From assembly GCA_023139045.1 (NCBI GenBank), contig JAGLOJ010000006.1, positions 1 to 51,869 on the forward strand: 51,869 bases of DNA. The letters run 5' to 3'. Below are positions 15,714 through 24,445 of this stretch, piece by piece. Numbering within the stretch: the first letter of the stretch is position 1; each line of letters begins with the position of its first letter. The position numbers and the translations under genes are program-made. The notes beneath the pieces were generated by a model, which did no database searches, was not told where the DNA came from, and saw nothing but the letters and a program-made list of their open reading frames with translations. This DNA is from Candidatus Sabulitectum sp. GTDB taxonomy: Bacteria > Fermentibacterota > Fermentibacteria > Fermentibacterales > JCC-6.

Positions 15714-16292
15714 ATGAAAAATTACATTATCGTTCTTCTGGCGGTATCGTCACTTTTGCTTGCTTCTGAAATTGTAATTGGAGAGCAGACACAGCCAATG
15801 TCTGACCCCTTCTGCGGCAGTTGAGGCCCTTCGGCAAAACACTACCAGGTGGTAGTACCGGAATCACAGATGGACGGATCCATGACCATCACAGAGATAG
15901 CTTTTGAGAAAGCTCCAATGGGGGCGCCATCTGTGCTGATGCATGGTTTTAAAATTGCTTTCACTGAGGCCGGAGGAGAAGAGCTTGGAAGAGATTTTGC
16001 AAACAATCTAGCTGAAGACTCTCACTTTCAGGTGGTTTACTCAGGATCAAGAGTGACTGCGTCCGGTGATGGAGAAGGCAGGATCAGCTTTGTTCTTGAT
16101 ACTCCCTACGAGTATACAGGGGGCAATCTTCTCGTGGATATGTCCTACACCGGCATTGAAGGCAGCATGTATGTATGGAGTTGGAATCCGAATTCTTACC
16201 GCTTCATGACTGCAAACGGGGTCAACTCTTCTGAAGGGATGGTTTCGCCTCTGGTTCCTGTGGTGGTTATAACCGGAGATAGCGTTCTCTAA
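15714..16292 (+). CDS. secreted beta-sandwich protein interrupted by an in-frame TGA (nonsense or selenocysteine)
   Basis: An ATG at 15714 opens a signal peptide (MKNYIIVLLAVSSLLLA) and a short mature part ending PFCGS, then TGA at 15822. The same frame stays open to 16292 and reads as a secreted beta-sandwich domain (KHYQVVVPESQM, GSMTITEIAFEKAP). So this is one gene broken by a single stop codon. Reading TGA as selenocysteine would create a CxxU redox motif (C-G-S-U), and a small hairpin follows at the distance expected of a bacterial SECIS. A nonsense mutation of a Cys or Trp codon is the simpler reading. A downstream GTG at 15849 would make a product without signal peptide. The 3' end overlaps the convergent methionine aminopeptidase gene by 4 bases. 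Confidence 0.6.
15831..15860 (+). other. small hairpin after the in-frame TGA (SECIS-like candidate)
   Basis: ACTACC (15841-15846) pairs with GGTAGT (15851-15856) around the loop AGGT, with an outer CGG/CCG pairing. The loop starts 23 bases after the TGA and has a G in its second place, both within published limits for bacterial SECIS elements as I recall them. The stem is short, so chance is possible. Confidence 0.3.
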
Positions 16293-17044
16293 ATTTTTGT
16301 CAGGATCTCTACGCCATCATCGGTAACAAGAATGGTGTGTTCAAACTGTGCGCTCAAACTTCCATCAGCGGTGGTAACCGTCCATCCATCGCTTCTGGAA
16401 GTTTTTACCCTGTATGAAGAGCCCATGTTGATCATAGGCTCAACGGTGAATATCATTCCCTTGCGAAGACGTATTTTATTCTCCCTTGTGAAATGATGAA
16501 AGACCTGGGGGTTCTCATGGAATTTCTGCCCTATGCCATGGCCTGTGTAGTCACGGACGATAGAATACCCGAATTTACCTATATATTTTTCAATCATTTT
16601 CCCAATTTCATAAAAATACTTCCCCGGTTTGACCGCTTCGATTCCCATGTACATGGCGCTCTCTGTTCGCCGAACAAAATCCCTTATTTTGCCGTCAACT
16701 TCACCGATGATGAATGTGCGTGAGGTGTCGCCGTGAAAGCCGTCAAGAATCACCGTTACATCGATGTTTACAATGTCTCCATTCTTCAAAATATCTTTTA
16801 CTGAAGGAATACCGTGACACACTACATTGTTGATGGAAGTACATATGCTTTTAGGGAAACCACCATAATTCAGTGGTGCTGAGATTGCACCGTGCATTCT
16901 TGTAAAAACAACACACAGATCATTCAGGCAGAGCGTTGTAACGCCCTCTTTAACGTATGGTTCGATGTGATTCAGCAATTGCGCGGCAAGTCTTCCCGCT
17001 TTACGCATTTTTTCAATATCCGCTGCATTTTTAATTATGATCAT
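16289..17044 (-). CDS. map: type I methionine aminopeptidase
   Basis: A 251-residue enzyme that removes the initiator methionine from new proteins. All expected metal and catalytic residues are visible: H78 in CHGIP, D95 and D106 in NIDVTVILDGFHGDTS, H169 in GHGIG, H176 in FHENP, E202 in TVEPM and E235 in QFEHT. Length is normal for a type I enzyme without an N-terminal zinc extension. It is the last gene of a minus-strand operon: its ATG overlaps the stop of the MBL gene (ATGA). Essential function is likely unless another copy exists elsewhere. Confidence 0.95.
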   Translation of the reverse strand: MIIIKNAADIEKMRKAGRLAAQLLNHIEPYVKEGVTTLCLNDLCVVFTRMHGAISAPLNYGGFPKSICTSINNVVCHGIPSVKDILKNGDIVNIDVTVILDGFHGDTSRTFIIGEVDGKIRDFVRRTESAMYMGIEAVKPGKYFYEIGKMIEKYIGKFGYSIVRDYTGHGIGQKFHENPQVFHHFTRENKIRLRKGMIFTVEPMINMGSSYRVKTSRSDGWTVTTADGSLSAQFEHTILVTDDGVEILTKI

Positions 17045-17691
17045 TTTCTGGTTCCATCAAATTCAATCACTCTGCCAACTCCTCCTTCAATGCACTTTTC
17101 AGGGTACATTTTTTTGATGTCATCTTTGTGTTTTGTACAGTGAGCGGGACAGATAAGATGAACACCCTTAAAAACTTCAAAATTATCAAAGCCATGCAAT
17201 CCACCTATGACCGCATAGACTTTGCCGAATTGAGAGATGACGTCCATGATGTTTCCAACTCCTGGATGACCGCAGCCAATTATCAGTACCAGCCCATTGG
17301 CAGAGTTTACTGCCATGGATTGTTCTCTACCCATTTCACCGGTAAGAAAAACACCGGGATAGATCTGGACAGGTGTTTTGTAGTGGTGAACTTTGTTTGG
17401 ATACCGGATTCCACGAAAGGAGCGGGGAACATGCACAACCGCGTCCGGATTGGAATTCAGGAATGCAGAAAGCCCTCCGATATGATCAAAATCCGGGTGT
17501 GAGATAACAACATCATCAACAGACACAGGGTCAATGTTCAAAAATCTGAGATTTTCAAGAAGTATTTTCCCGTTTCCACCAGTATCAAAGAGAATGTTGC
17601 GTTGAGCAGTTTCAATAAAACAGGACCAGCCCCAGTCAGCTGTTAATCCTGCTTCAAGTGTATTGTTGTCGTAGACAATTGTTATTCTCAA
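17041..17691 (-). CDS. MBL-fold metallohydrolase (COG1237-like)
   Basis: A 216-residue metallo-beta-lactamase fold protein. ILFDTGG is followed by the metal motif SHPDFDHIGG (HxDxDH) and later IGCGHPGVGN, GGLHGF and CPAHCT. This order fits the subfamily annotated as dihydropteridine-type ribofuranosylaminobenzene phosphate synthases. The true substrate is unknown. I chose TTG at 17691, because AAAGGTAG precedes it and it falls 4 bases after the upstream stop; a longer in-frame start would lie within the methyltransferase gene. It sits between the methyltransferase and map genes in one operon. Confidence 0.8.
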   Translation of the reverse strand: MRITIVYDNNTLEAGLTADWGWSCFIETAQRNILFDTGGNGKILLENLRFLNIDPVSVDDVVISHPDFDHIGGLSAFLNSNPDAVVHVPRSFRGIRYPNKVHHYKTPVQIYPGVFLTGEMGREQSMAVNSANGLVLIIGCGHPGVGNIMDVISQFGKVYAVIGGLHGFDNFEVFKGVHLICPAHCTKHKDDIKKMYPEKCIEGGVGRVIEFDGTRK

Positions 17692-17695
17692 TGCA

Positions 17696-18343
17696 CTACC
17701 TTTTTGCTTTGAGCAGCCTAAGATGGTTATGGAAGAATAACTCTTCCTTGAAATCACTGAATCCAAATTCTGACATTATCTGTTTCCAGTCTCGTTCCAC
17801 ATATTCAAAAGCGTATTTGCATTCCACTATTTTGAAAGGAATTCTGAAGTAGAGGGGGGTCTTGTCTGTTACAAATTCATTGAAATCAAGTATGATGAAT
17901 TCGCCACCTTCTTTCAAGGCATCCCGGGCGTTACCAAGAATGTTCTTTTGAATCTCGAAGGGAAAGCCATGCAACACGAATGAGATAAGAACCTTATCAT
18001 ACTTTTTCTCCAGAGATAACGGTTGATCAATTCGACGATTTACAACATTGATGTGATCAAATTTTGCGGTTTTGTTTCTGAACTGAGCGATCATCTCCTC
18101 TGAAATTTCCAGCCCGAGAATTTCTCCATGCTTTCCCAGATATTTCTGCATTAAAAGGGCATTTCTTCCGGTTCCGGCACCGAAGTCAAGAATTGTGTCT
18201 TCGGAGCTGATGTTCATCAGGCGAATAGCCTTTTTGATAAACCTGCTGTAACCTCCAAGGGAAGCAACATTCAGCAGATTATCATAAAATTTTGCAGAGA
18301 GCCCTTGAATCTCAACTTTTGAATCTGGATAAAATCTACTCAT
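17696..18343 (-). CDS. class I SAM-dependent methyltransferase
   Basis: A 215-residue protein. Motif I is ILDFGAGTGRNALLM, followed by an acidic residue after strand 2 (LGLEIS), then KVLISFVLHGF and EGGEFIILDFNEF. These match the Rossmann-type methyltransferases of the UbiE/Methyltransf_25 kind. The substrate is unknown; small molecules are more likely than proteins or rRNA. The ATG at 18343 has AAGGAT at good spacing; an ATG 27 bases upstream lacks one. First gene of the operon with the MBL hydrolase and map. Confidence 0.85.
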   Translation of the reverse strand: MSRFYPDSKVEIQGLSAKFYDNLLNVASLGGYSRFIKKAIRLMNISSEDTILDFGAGTGRNALLMQKYLGKHGEILGLEISEEMIAQFRNKTAKFDHINVVNRRIDQPLSLEKKYDKVLISFVLHGFPFEIQKNILGNARDALKEGGEFIILDFNEFVTDKTPLYFRIPFKIVECKYAFEYVERDWKQIMSEFGFSDFKEELFFHNHLRLLKAKR

Positions 18344-18537
18344 ATTGTATCCTTTTCTGTGAATCTTCAAGTTTTTCTTATGAAGAAAAGACAGCCCTTA
18401 TGTCAAGCATTGTGAAAGAGCTTTTCTGAAGCAACAGGGAGAACTACTCTTGACGAAGGCGATGATACAATCCATGTTGATGCGGTGATAAAAATTGTTC
18501 AACAGATTGTGGAGAAACAAAGGATTTGGTATCAAGG

Positions 18538-19020
18538 ATGCAGAAGGATCTTCTTGTTGAAAGTGGCGCAGAATTTTCGTCTGACAGAGTTCACCGGTAT
18601 TCTCTGTGGAGAATCTGGGATAGGGACAAGGCTTATGCAGCATTTGTAGGGCTGAACCCATCCACTGCAGATGAGTACAAAAATGACCCTACTGTCAGGC
18701 GCTGTATAAATTATGCCAGGGACTGGGGATATGGTGGTCTGATCATGCTTAACATATTCGCTTATCGGTCAACAGACCCCAGGAATCTCTACACAGTTGC
18801 CGATCCAGTGGGGCCAGATAACGACTTTCACATACGCACTTTAAGTAGTAATGCCGGTGTTACGGTAGCAGCCTGGGGCAATCACGGGGAACTTCTCAAC
18901 CGTGGAGAGGAAGCGAAGAAATTGCTAACAAACCCCCAGTGTCTTAAACTGACAAAGGCTGGGTGTCCAGGACACCCACTGTATCTTCGGAAAGACCTGC
19001 ATCTGATGCCCTGCAAGTAG
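18538..19020 (+). CDS. DUF1643 domain protein
   Basis: About 160 residues with the family's conserved blocks: YSLWRIWD, FVGLNPSTADEYKNDPTVRRC, WGYGGLIMLNIFAYRSTDP and AAWGNHG. DUF1643 proteins are widespread and unexplained; they often lie in mobile or accessory regions. The ATG at 18538 is the simplest start; an in-frame TTG at 18526 with AAAGGA close by is an alternative. The 130 bases upstream contain a short protein-like open frame with no start, perhaps a remnant of a lost gene. Confidence 0.8.
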   Translation: MQKDLLVESGAEFSSDRVHRYSLWRIWDRDKAYAAFVGLNPSTADEYKNDPTVRRCINYARDWGYGGLIMLNIFAYRSTDPRNLYTVADPVGPDNDFHIRTLSSNAGVTVAAWGNHGELLNRGEEAKKLLTNPQCLKLTKAGCPGHPLYLRKDLHLMPCK

Positions 19021-19170
19021 ACAATTCCAGAACCCGTAATATCATTTTTCCCGGGGCTTCACGCTCAGATTTTGCACATGAACTCATTGTCACTCTGCGA
19101 TCCTGGTACTATTCTTTTTTTATGTAGGTTGACTAGAATCTAGGTATTTACTAAAGTAAAGGAGTAATAA

Positions 19171-19473
19171 ATGAATAATCAAGAGAGAAGAGAAGAGATA
19201 CTCAAGCAAATGGCACAGATAGATTCCATGGCAAAGGGATCTCTGAATACTGAATACCGTGAAACAAAAAAGAAGGGTGGAGAGAAAGTTCAACTTGGTC
19301 CCTACTACAAATATCAGCGCTGGGAGAACGGTCGGAATGTTACTCGTAGAGTGTCTGCCGAGGAAGCAGAACAGTTGAAAAAGGCCGTTGATGGGTATCA
19401 TCGTTTTCTGGAACTTGCAGATGAGTTTGTTGCAATTTCTGTTGAAATGACCGAAGAAGCAGGTAGAGCATGA
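19171..19473 (+). CDS. DUF6788-like small protein of the IS element
   Basis: A 100-residue, highly charged helical protein (MNNQERREEILKQMAQID, then a Lys-rich segment and GPYYKYQRWENGRN, then RRVSAEEAEQLKKAV). Proteins of this kind accompany ISKra4-like transposases. The GPYYKYQRWENG part resembles the small domain that in other elements is fused to the transposase N-terminus. AAAGGAG lies at ideal spacing before the ATG and the frame is unbroken, so it may still be made although the transposase is not. Function unknown. Confidence 0.65.
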   Translation: MNNQERREEILKQMAQIDSMAKGSLNTEYRETKKKGGEKVQLGPYYKYQRWENGRNVTRRVSAEEAEQLKKAVDGYHRFLELADEFVAISVEMTEEAGRA

Positions 19474-19599
19474 AAAAAACTAAAGTAGTGGAAGTATCTG
19501 CATTTATCTCACATTCATCACTTGTTTTGTATCTGATTTCATAATTACGAATTTGCCGCTTTTTTCCTCTTGATTCTTTCCCACTCACGAGTTTCCTAC

Positions 19600-19899
19600 A
19601 GCCAGATAGACCATGGACATCGCCGGAACATCAGCGAGCGAGAGATAAAATACCTTGAGAGAAACAGTAAGCGAATGATGTACGGCACCTTTAAAAAGGA
19701 AGGCTATTTCATCGGATCCGGTGTAATAGAAGCAGGATGTAAAACAGTAGTGGGAAAACGAACAAAACAATCAGGAATGTTTTGGCAGGTGAAGGGAGCT
19801 CAGAATATTCTAAACATCAGATGTGCTATACTTGGAAACACTTACGACAAGTTTTGGGAATACAGGAACCATTCCGAAACGGACAGGTTGGCGTCGTAG
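19600..19899 (+). pseudogene. C-terminal fragment of ISKra4-family transposase
   Basis: About 95 residues match the end of ISKra4-type DDE transposases: REIKYLERNSKRMMYGTF, GYFIGSGVIEAGCKTVVG, RTKQSGMFWQVKGAQNIL and a tail with FWEYRN. The conserved GSGVxEAGCK block carries the last acidic residue of the active site. Everything upstream is deleted, so this is inactive. Confidence 0.75.
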
Positions 19900-20097
19900 G
19901 ATGCACCCACATTTTTCAACTGCACCCGCCTGCTTACATCATTGGCAGTACATACTGCATACGATCCAACTGAAACGCGTTGGGAGACGGATTCGCAAAT
20001 GAATACTTGCTATTAAAAACTCAAGCGGATAGGATTGATTCCTGAGATGGAGAAATCAGGAAGAGGTAAAACTCGGCACTCTCAAGCATCAACAAGT

Positions 20098-20125
20098 TTG
20101 CATTAATAAGTGCTACTATTATATT
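20098..20125 (+). promoter_or_regulatory. possible sigma70-type promoter of the sensor kinase operon
   Basis: TTGCAT and TATATT, 16 bases apart, end about 45 bases before the sensor gene's start. The match is fair and no other promoter is obvious in the 270-base gap after the IS remnant. Confidence 0.35.
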
Positions 20126-20170
20126 GACGAAACGGTTTGTTGCAAAGTGAATAACCCAGGAGTATTCAGG

Positions 20171-22582
20171 ATGATAGATACCAGTAAGCTAATTGACTTG
20201 CTGACTAGCGAAAGTGCTGGAGTCTGGGAATGGGATCTGGAAACTGGTTATGTAGAATTCAATGATGCCTGGAAGAAAACTATGGGGTTCCGCTGCTCAA
20301 GAGCCGGGCATTTCACCATCGATTTCTGGCTTGATCTGCTGCATCCCGACGAATTTGTTTCAATAATGCATGAGATTTTCAGATGCAGAGATGGATTAAT
20401 TCCTGTGTTTTACTCCACACACCGCCTTATGAAACAAAGCAAAGACTGGATCACTGTACTTTCAATTGGCTCTCTCATTCACTCTGAAGAAGATCCGGGG
20501 TCGAATACCTTTCTCTGCACTCAATTTGTTGTTAGCGAAAAAGCCAGTGAGCTGGGCTATCTTCGTTTTCAGCGGGACATAGGCATAGTCCTCAGTGCAA
20601 CAACCGATCTGAATGTAGCGGTCAAGAAATCCCTGGAAGCGATTCTGAAATTTAATTCTAACATAGATGCCGGTGGTGTTTATTTGCTCAACCATGAGAC
20701 TGATACGTTTGAACTATTTGAATACAGCGGCCTGTCCGAACACTTCATTGAGGAGAACAGACTTGTTCCAGCAGACTCAACAATGGGTATTCTGATCAGA
20801 AGCGAAGGACCTGTATATTTCCAATACGATGATTATTCTCCCTTTCCCCAGGAACATGAAGAAGGCAGTCAACTCCTGATAAATGCTGTCTTCCCAATGA
20901 AACACCTTGGAATACTTGAAGCTGCGCTTTTCCTTGCTTCCGAAACACATACTGATTTCCCAGCCTCTGCTTTTGATGGAATTGAAGGAGTTGTACAGAA
21001 TATCAGTGGAACCATAGGTAGAATCAGGGCCGAAAACAGAATGAAAGCCAGCGAGGAAAAACACAGGATTCTGCTGGAGAGGATTGAAAGTCCTATTCTT
21101 GCGGTAAACGCAGATATGAAGATTCTTTTCCATAACAAAGCTCTGGAAACCATATTTGACTGTAGATTCATCGGAAATCATGATTTATTCTCTGTATTTG
21201 ACGCTGTTTTCGCACGTTTTTTAACCGTTAACTTTGCCAAAGTCCTCACTTCCGGCAATCATCAACGAATCTCTATCGATCACGGAACTAATATTTGGGA
21301 CATCGTGTTTTCTTCCGTCCCCAACGGAGCCATAGCGATAATGCGAGACATCACAACCTCAGCAAGAGCAAAAAAAGAGCTTGACTTTAAGATCAGGATC
21401 GAAAGCCTTCTGGTGGATATTTCTACAGGTTTTATAAAAAAACACGGAGCTGCACTTGATTCCGGTATTAACGATGCCCTTTTTGAGATAGGCTCTTTCC
21501 TCGATGTGGATAGATCATACTTGTTCCAGGTGGATAACAAAGCCAGGACAGTATCAAATACCCACGAATGGTGTGTATCCACAGTAAAACCCAAGATTGA
21601 TAAATTGCAAGACCTTGCATTCAGCCTTATCCCATGGTGGATGGAAGCGCTTGAGAGACATGAGACTTTGAATATTACGGCATTCAACGAGCTTCCAGAG
21701 CAAGCCCTGGTTGAAAAAGTAATCCTCGGACAGCAAGAAATTCTCTCAACTGTTGTAATCCCAATTGTACAGGGCAAGAATCTTATTGGTTTTCTTGGAT
21801 TTGATTCAATTCTCATTGCAAAAAAATGGAACAAAGATATTATTGACCTTTTGCGCATTGTTGGAGATGCTATAGGCAATGCACTGGAAAGAAACCGGAT
21901 GCAGCTAAAACTCCAGATGATGTATCAGAAAGCAGATAAAGAAGCTAAAACAAATGCAATCCTGCTTAAAGAAGTAAATCACAGAGTTAAGAATAATTTA
22001 TCTGAAATAATTGGTCTTTTTTACGCACAGATACGATTTATAAAACAGGTAAACAACTTGAATGATTTCCTCCCCGATATGATCAGCAGAGTGCAGGGAC
22101 TCGCTACAGTTCACAGTATGTTGTCTTATTCAAGTTGGGAACCATTGAAGATCAGTGAACTTGCAAGACAGATTTTAAGCAATACAACATCTGCGATATT
22201 TGGTACAAAAAGCATATCTTCAATAATTTCTGACACAAACATAAAAGTAGATTCCCGTCAAGCTCATTCACTTGCCCTGGTGTTCAATGAACTGGTAATA
22301 AATTCCACAAAACACGCATTGATCAACAGCGATAAACTGCTTATAGAAGTGGATTTTCATCATGACGGATCCGGTAATATTATTATAAAATACAGAGATA
22401 ACGGTCCTGGATTCAGTGAAAAAGTACTCCAAAAGGAGCAGTCTGGCCTGGGATTAAGCATAATCACCAATATGATTTCAAAAAATTTGCAGGGTCACCT
22501 GTCCATGTTTAACGATAACGGCGCTGTTACTGAAATAGTTTTCCAGGAAAGACAACGAAATGAAGGAAGTGAACTGAAATGA
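20171..22582 (+). CDS. PAS/GAF sensor histidine kinase (HisKA_2 type)
   Basis: An 803-residue cytosolic kinase with no membrane segment. Order: a PAS_3-like domain (about 5-125, ESAGVWEWDLETG), a GAF domain (about 135-290), a PAS domain (about 300-400), a second GAF (about 410-585), a coiled linker, then the HisKA_2 dimerisation segment with the phosphorylated histidine in KEVNHRVKNNL, and a HATPase_c domain (N box LVFNELVINSTKHA, G1 YRDNGPGF, G2 SGLGLSI). The start at 20171 has AGGAG at good spacing; a GTG 24 bases upstream is in frame. It overlaps the response regulator by ATGA, so the two form one two-component system. The signal is unknown. Confidence 0.9.
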   Translation: MIDTSKLIDLLTSESAGVWEWDLETGYVEFNDAWKKTMGFRCSRAGHFTIDFWLDLLHPDEFVSIMHEIFRCRDGLIPVFYSTHRLMKQSKDWITVLSIGSLIHSEEDPGSNTFLCTQFVVSEKASELGYLRFQRDIGIVLSATTDLNVAVKKSLEAILKFNSNIDAGGVYLLNHETDTFELFEYSGLSEHFIEENRLVPADSTMGILIRSEGPVYFQYDDYSPFPQEHEEGSQLLINAVFPMKHLGILEAALFLASETHTDFPASAFDGIEGVVQNISGTIGRIRAENRMKASEEKHRILLERIESPILAVNADMKILFHNKALETIFDCRFIGNHDLFSVFDAVFARFLTVNFAKVLTSGNHQRISIDHGTNIWDIVFSSVPNGAIAIMRDITTSARAKKELDFKIRIESLLVDISTGFIKKHGAALDSGINDALFEIGSFLDVDRSYLFQVDNKARTVSNTHEWCVSTVKPKIDKLQDLAFSLIPWWMEALERHETLNITAFNELPEQALVEKVILGQQEILSTVVIPIVQGKNLIGFLGFDSILIAKKWNKDIIDLLRIVGDAIGNALERNRMQLKLQMMYQKADKEAKTNAILLKEVNHRVKNNLSEIIGLFYAQIRFIKQVNNLNDFLPDMISRVQGLATVHSMLSYSSWEPLKISELARQILSNTTSAIFGTKSISSIISDTNIKVDSRQAHSLALVFNELVINSTKHALINSDKLLIEVDFHHDGSGNIIIKYRDNGPGFSEKVLQKEQSGLGLSIITNMISKNLQGHLSMFNDNGAVTEIVFQERQRNEGSELK

Positions 22583-23172
22583 CAAATAACAACAGCACAT
22601 CTGTTCTGGTTGTGGAAGATGACCACCTGGTGTGCGAGATGGTTATCGGAATTCTTGGCGAACTTGGATACGACATCGTTGGAGAGGCTGCTGATGGCCA
22701 CAATGCCGTAGAAATGGTCCGACTGTTAAAACCGGATGTGGTCGTTATGGACATTAAGATGCCGAGAATGACCGGCATCGAAGCTGCGATACTGATCCAA
22801 AGACACTTCCCAACCCCTGTTGTTATCCTGAGTGCTTATGAAACACAAGATCTGACTAAAAGAACTTCGGAAGCCGGGGTGGGGGCATATGTTGTGAAGC
22901 CTCCGAAGGCAAACGATCTGATGAGAGCAATTGAAATTTCCATTGCACGATTCGCTGACATGAGCAGACTCAGAAAACAGAATAAGGAACTTCAGGAAGC
23001 TCTTGAGACGGTAAAGCAACTTACCAGATTGCTGCCTATTTGTACTAACTGTAAAAAGATCAAAGGCAATGATGGGTGCTGGCATGTTCTGGAAACTTAT
23101 CTGCAGGATCGCTCAGAAACTACATTTACGCATGGATTGTGCCCGGAATGCATAGAAGGCGAAAATCAATAA
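22579..23172 (+). CDS. response regulator with C-terminal Cys-rich zinc-finger-like domain
   Basis: A 197-residue protein. The receiver domain (1-125) has VVEDDHLV, the phosphorylation site in VVVMDIKMPRMTG (about 61), SAYE and the VKPP lysine. A short coiled coil follows, then LLPICTNCKKIKGNDGCWHVLETYL and LCPECIE, a CxxC...CxxC module often found at the end of PAS or receiver proteins and presumed to bind zinc. No DNA-binding or output enzyme domain is seen. The output is probably by protein contact. It is coupled to the kinase by a 4-base overlap. Confidence 0.88.
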   Translation: MTNNNSTSVLVVEDDHLVCEMVIGILGELGYDIVGEAADGHNAVEMVRLLKPDVVVMDIKMPRMTGIEAAILIQRHFPTPVVILSAYETQDLTKRTSEAGVGAYVVKPPKANDLMRAIEISIARFADMSRLRKQNKELQEALETVKQLTRLLPICTNCKKIKGNDGCWHVLETYLQDRSETTFTHGLCPECIEGENQ

Positions 23173-23176
23173 CTCA

Positions 23177-23988
23177 CTGGAAGGGAAGCTTATCTTCGAA
23201 CATCCCGAGGTGGATGTCTGGCATTTGATGTACTCGCGGAAGCGAAACAATATCACAGGTGTTTCATTCAACGGAGAAGCGGCACTTTCATTACTTCGAT
23301 GAGTTCAGTGTAAAAATCCAGAAATTCATCGATGAAAAACTGTCAGGGTACCACAACAGTGTAACCTCGTTTGACAGGGCAGAGACAAAGTGTATCGTGC
23401 ATTCAGGCAATCAGTCCAGTTTCTTGCAAACAGGGGATTTGCTGTTCTAAAGATGAACTTCAGAGGTTCAACCGGCTACGGACGCAAGTTTCTGGAAAGC
23501 GGCTACGGACAATGGGGACTGTCTATGCAGGATGATATCACCGATGGTGTACACTGGGCAATCAATCGGGGAATCGCCGACCCCAACCGAATCGCAATCT
23601 ACGGAGTCAGCTACGGGGGATATGCCACCTTGATGGGTATTGTTAAAACGCCTGACCTTTATGCAGCAGCTGTAGATTATGTAGGTGTATCGAATCTGTT
23701 TACTATTTTAGAGAAAATGCCTCCGTACTGGGAGCATATGCGAGAGATGATGTATGCAAAAATAGGTCATCCGACAAAATAAAGACACCTCTGTTCATCG
23801 CCCAGGGAGCAAATGACCCTCGTGTAAATAAAAGTGAATCAGATCAAATGGTGAATGCTCTGAGAAAGCGGGGTGTTCATGTGGAATACATGGTAAAGGA
23901 GAATGAAGGCCATGGGTTCAGGAACGAGGAAAATCAGTTTGACTTTTTCCGTGCAATGGAGCAGTTCCTGAAGAAGCACATTACCTGA
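23177..23988 (+). pseudogene. decayed S9 prolyl oligopeptidase
   Basis: Pieces of an S9-family peptidase lie in order but in different frames. These are a propeller fragment (KLIFEHPEVDVWHLMYSR), another ([25 protein letters not shown]), then the catalytic part with NFRGSTGYG and the nucleophile in [10 protein letters not shown]. After a stop near 23782 a fragment follows with the catalytic Asp (GANDPRV) and His (NEGHGF). Most of the propeller and the first part of the hydrolase are missing. About 15-20 residues are lost between GHPT and KIKTPLF, which shifts the frame. The longest surviving reading is 23390-23782. It cannot make an active enzyme. Confidence 0.8.
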
Positions 23989-24445
23989 GTGGGGTTCCCG
24001 GTGTAACCTCCGTGTTGACTGACGCTCGGGACATATCTGTTTCAAGCGGCAATTCTGCTATCGGAAAGACGCAATGACTCCACATGAATAAAACAGATGC
24101 AGTACAAATCCGGCTCGGCCGCACCTCTGGTTTTCTGAAGCACTTTCCCGACTTCTTAAAGGGAGAGTACAATGGGTAACCATATGCTTTCTTGTTCTGA
24201 CTGCAATACTGAAGGTACATCGAACACCAGTGTAACAGGTGTTGTTTCATCGTGAAACCTGCAGTTGATGGATTCGCTTAAACAACTCCTCTTACTGCGC
24301 GGCGTATACCCCCCCCGACAATCTCAAACCTCTGTCCATTGACAACTATAGTATCCTTTTACATCATCAATCGGGAGCGAACTTGGAACGCGAGGTTGCT
24401 CGGAAACAAAACCGCTCGGATGGTGCAAATGTCTGCAATCACGGC
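23989..24445. other. gene-free interval with two adjacent hairpins
   Basis: No convincing gene lies here. Two perfect small hairpins abut at 24223-24243 (AACACC/GGTGTT) and 24244-24258 (GTTTCA-TCG-TGAAAC). A C-rich run lies near 24310. TTGACA at 24339 could be the -35 box of the next gene, with only a weak -10 match 17 bases on. Confidence 0.5.

Larger units (their letters stand above)
19129..19910 (+). mobile_element. ISKra4-type insertion sequence remnant
   Basis: An intact small accessory gene (19171-19473) is followed by only the C-terminal quarter of an ISKra4-like transposase (about 19600-19899). Most of the transposase, including the catalytic core, is missing. Ends are not defined: short palindromes (CTAGA-A-TCTAG, TTTACT-AA-AGTAAA) lie just before the first gene, but I found no matching terminal repeat on the right. 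Confidence 0.55.

Noticed and set aside
19941-19965. TGGCA...TGC resembling a sigma54 promoter after the IS remnant
   Set aside because: The GG-GC spacing is 11, not 10, and no activator site or suitably placed gene start supports it.
23981-24250. Minus-strand open frame of 89 codons after the S9 remnant
   Set aside because: Cys/Pro-rich, no ribosome site, no family; partly antisense to the S9 pseudogene end.
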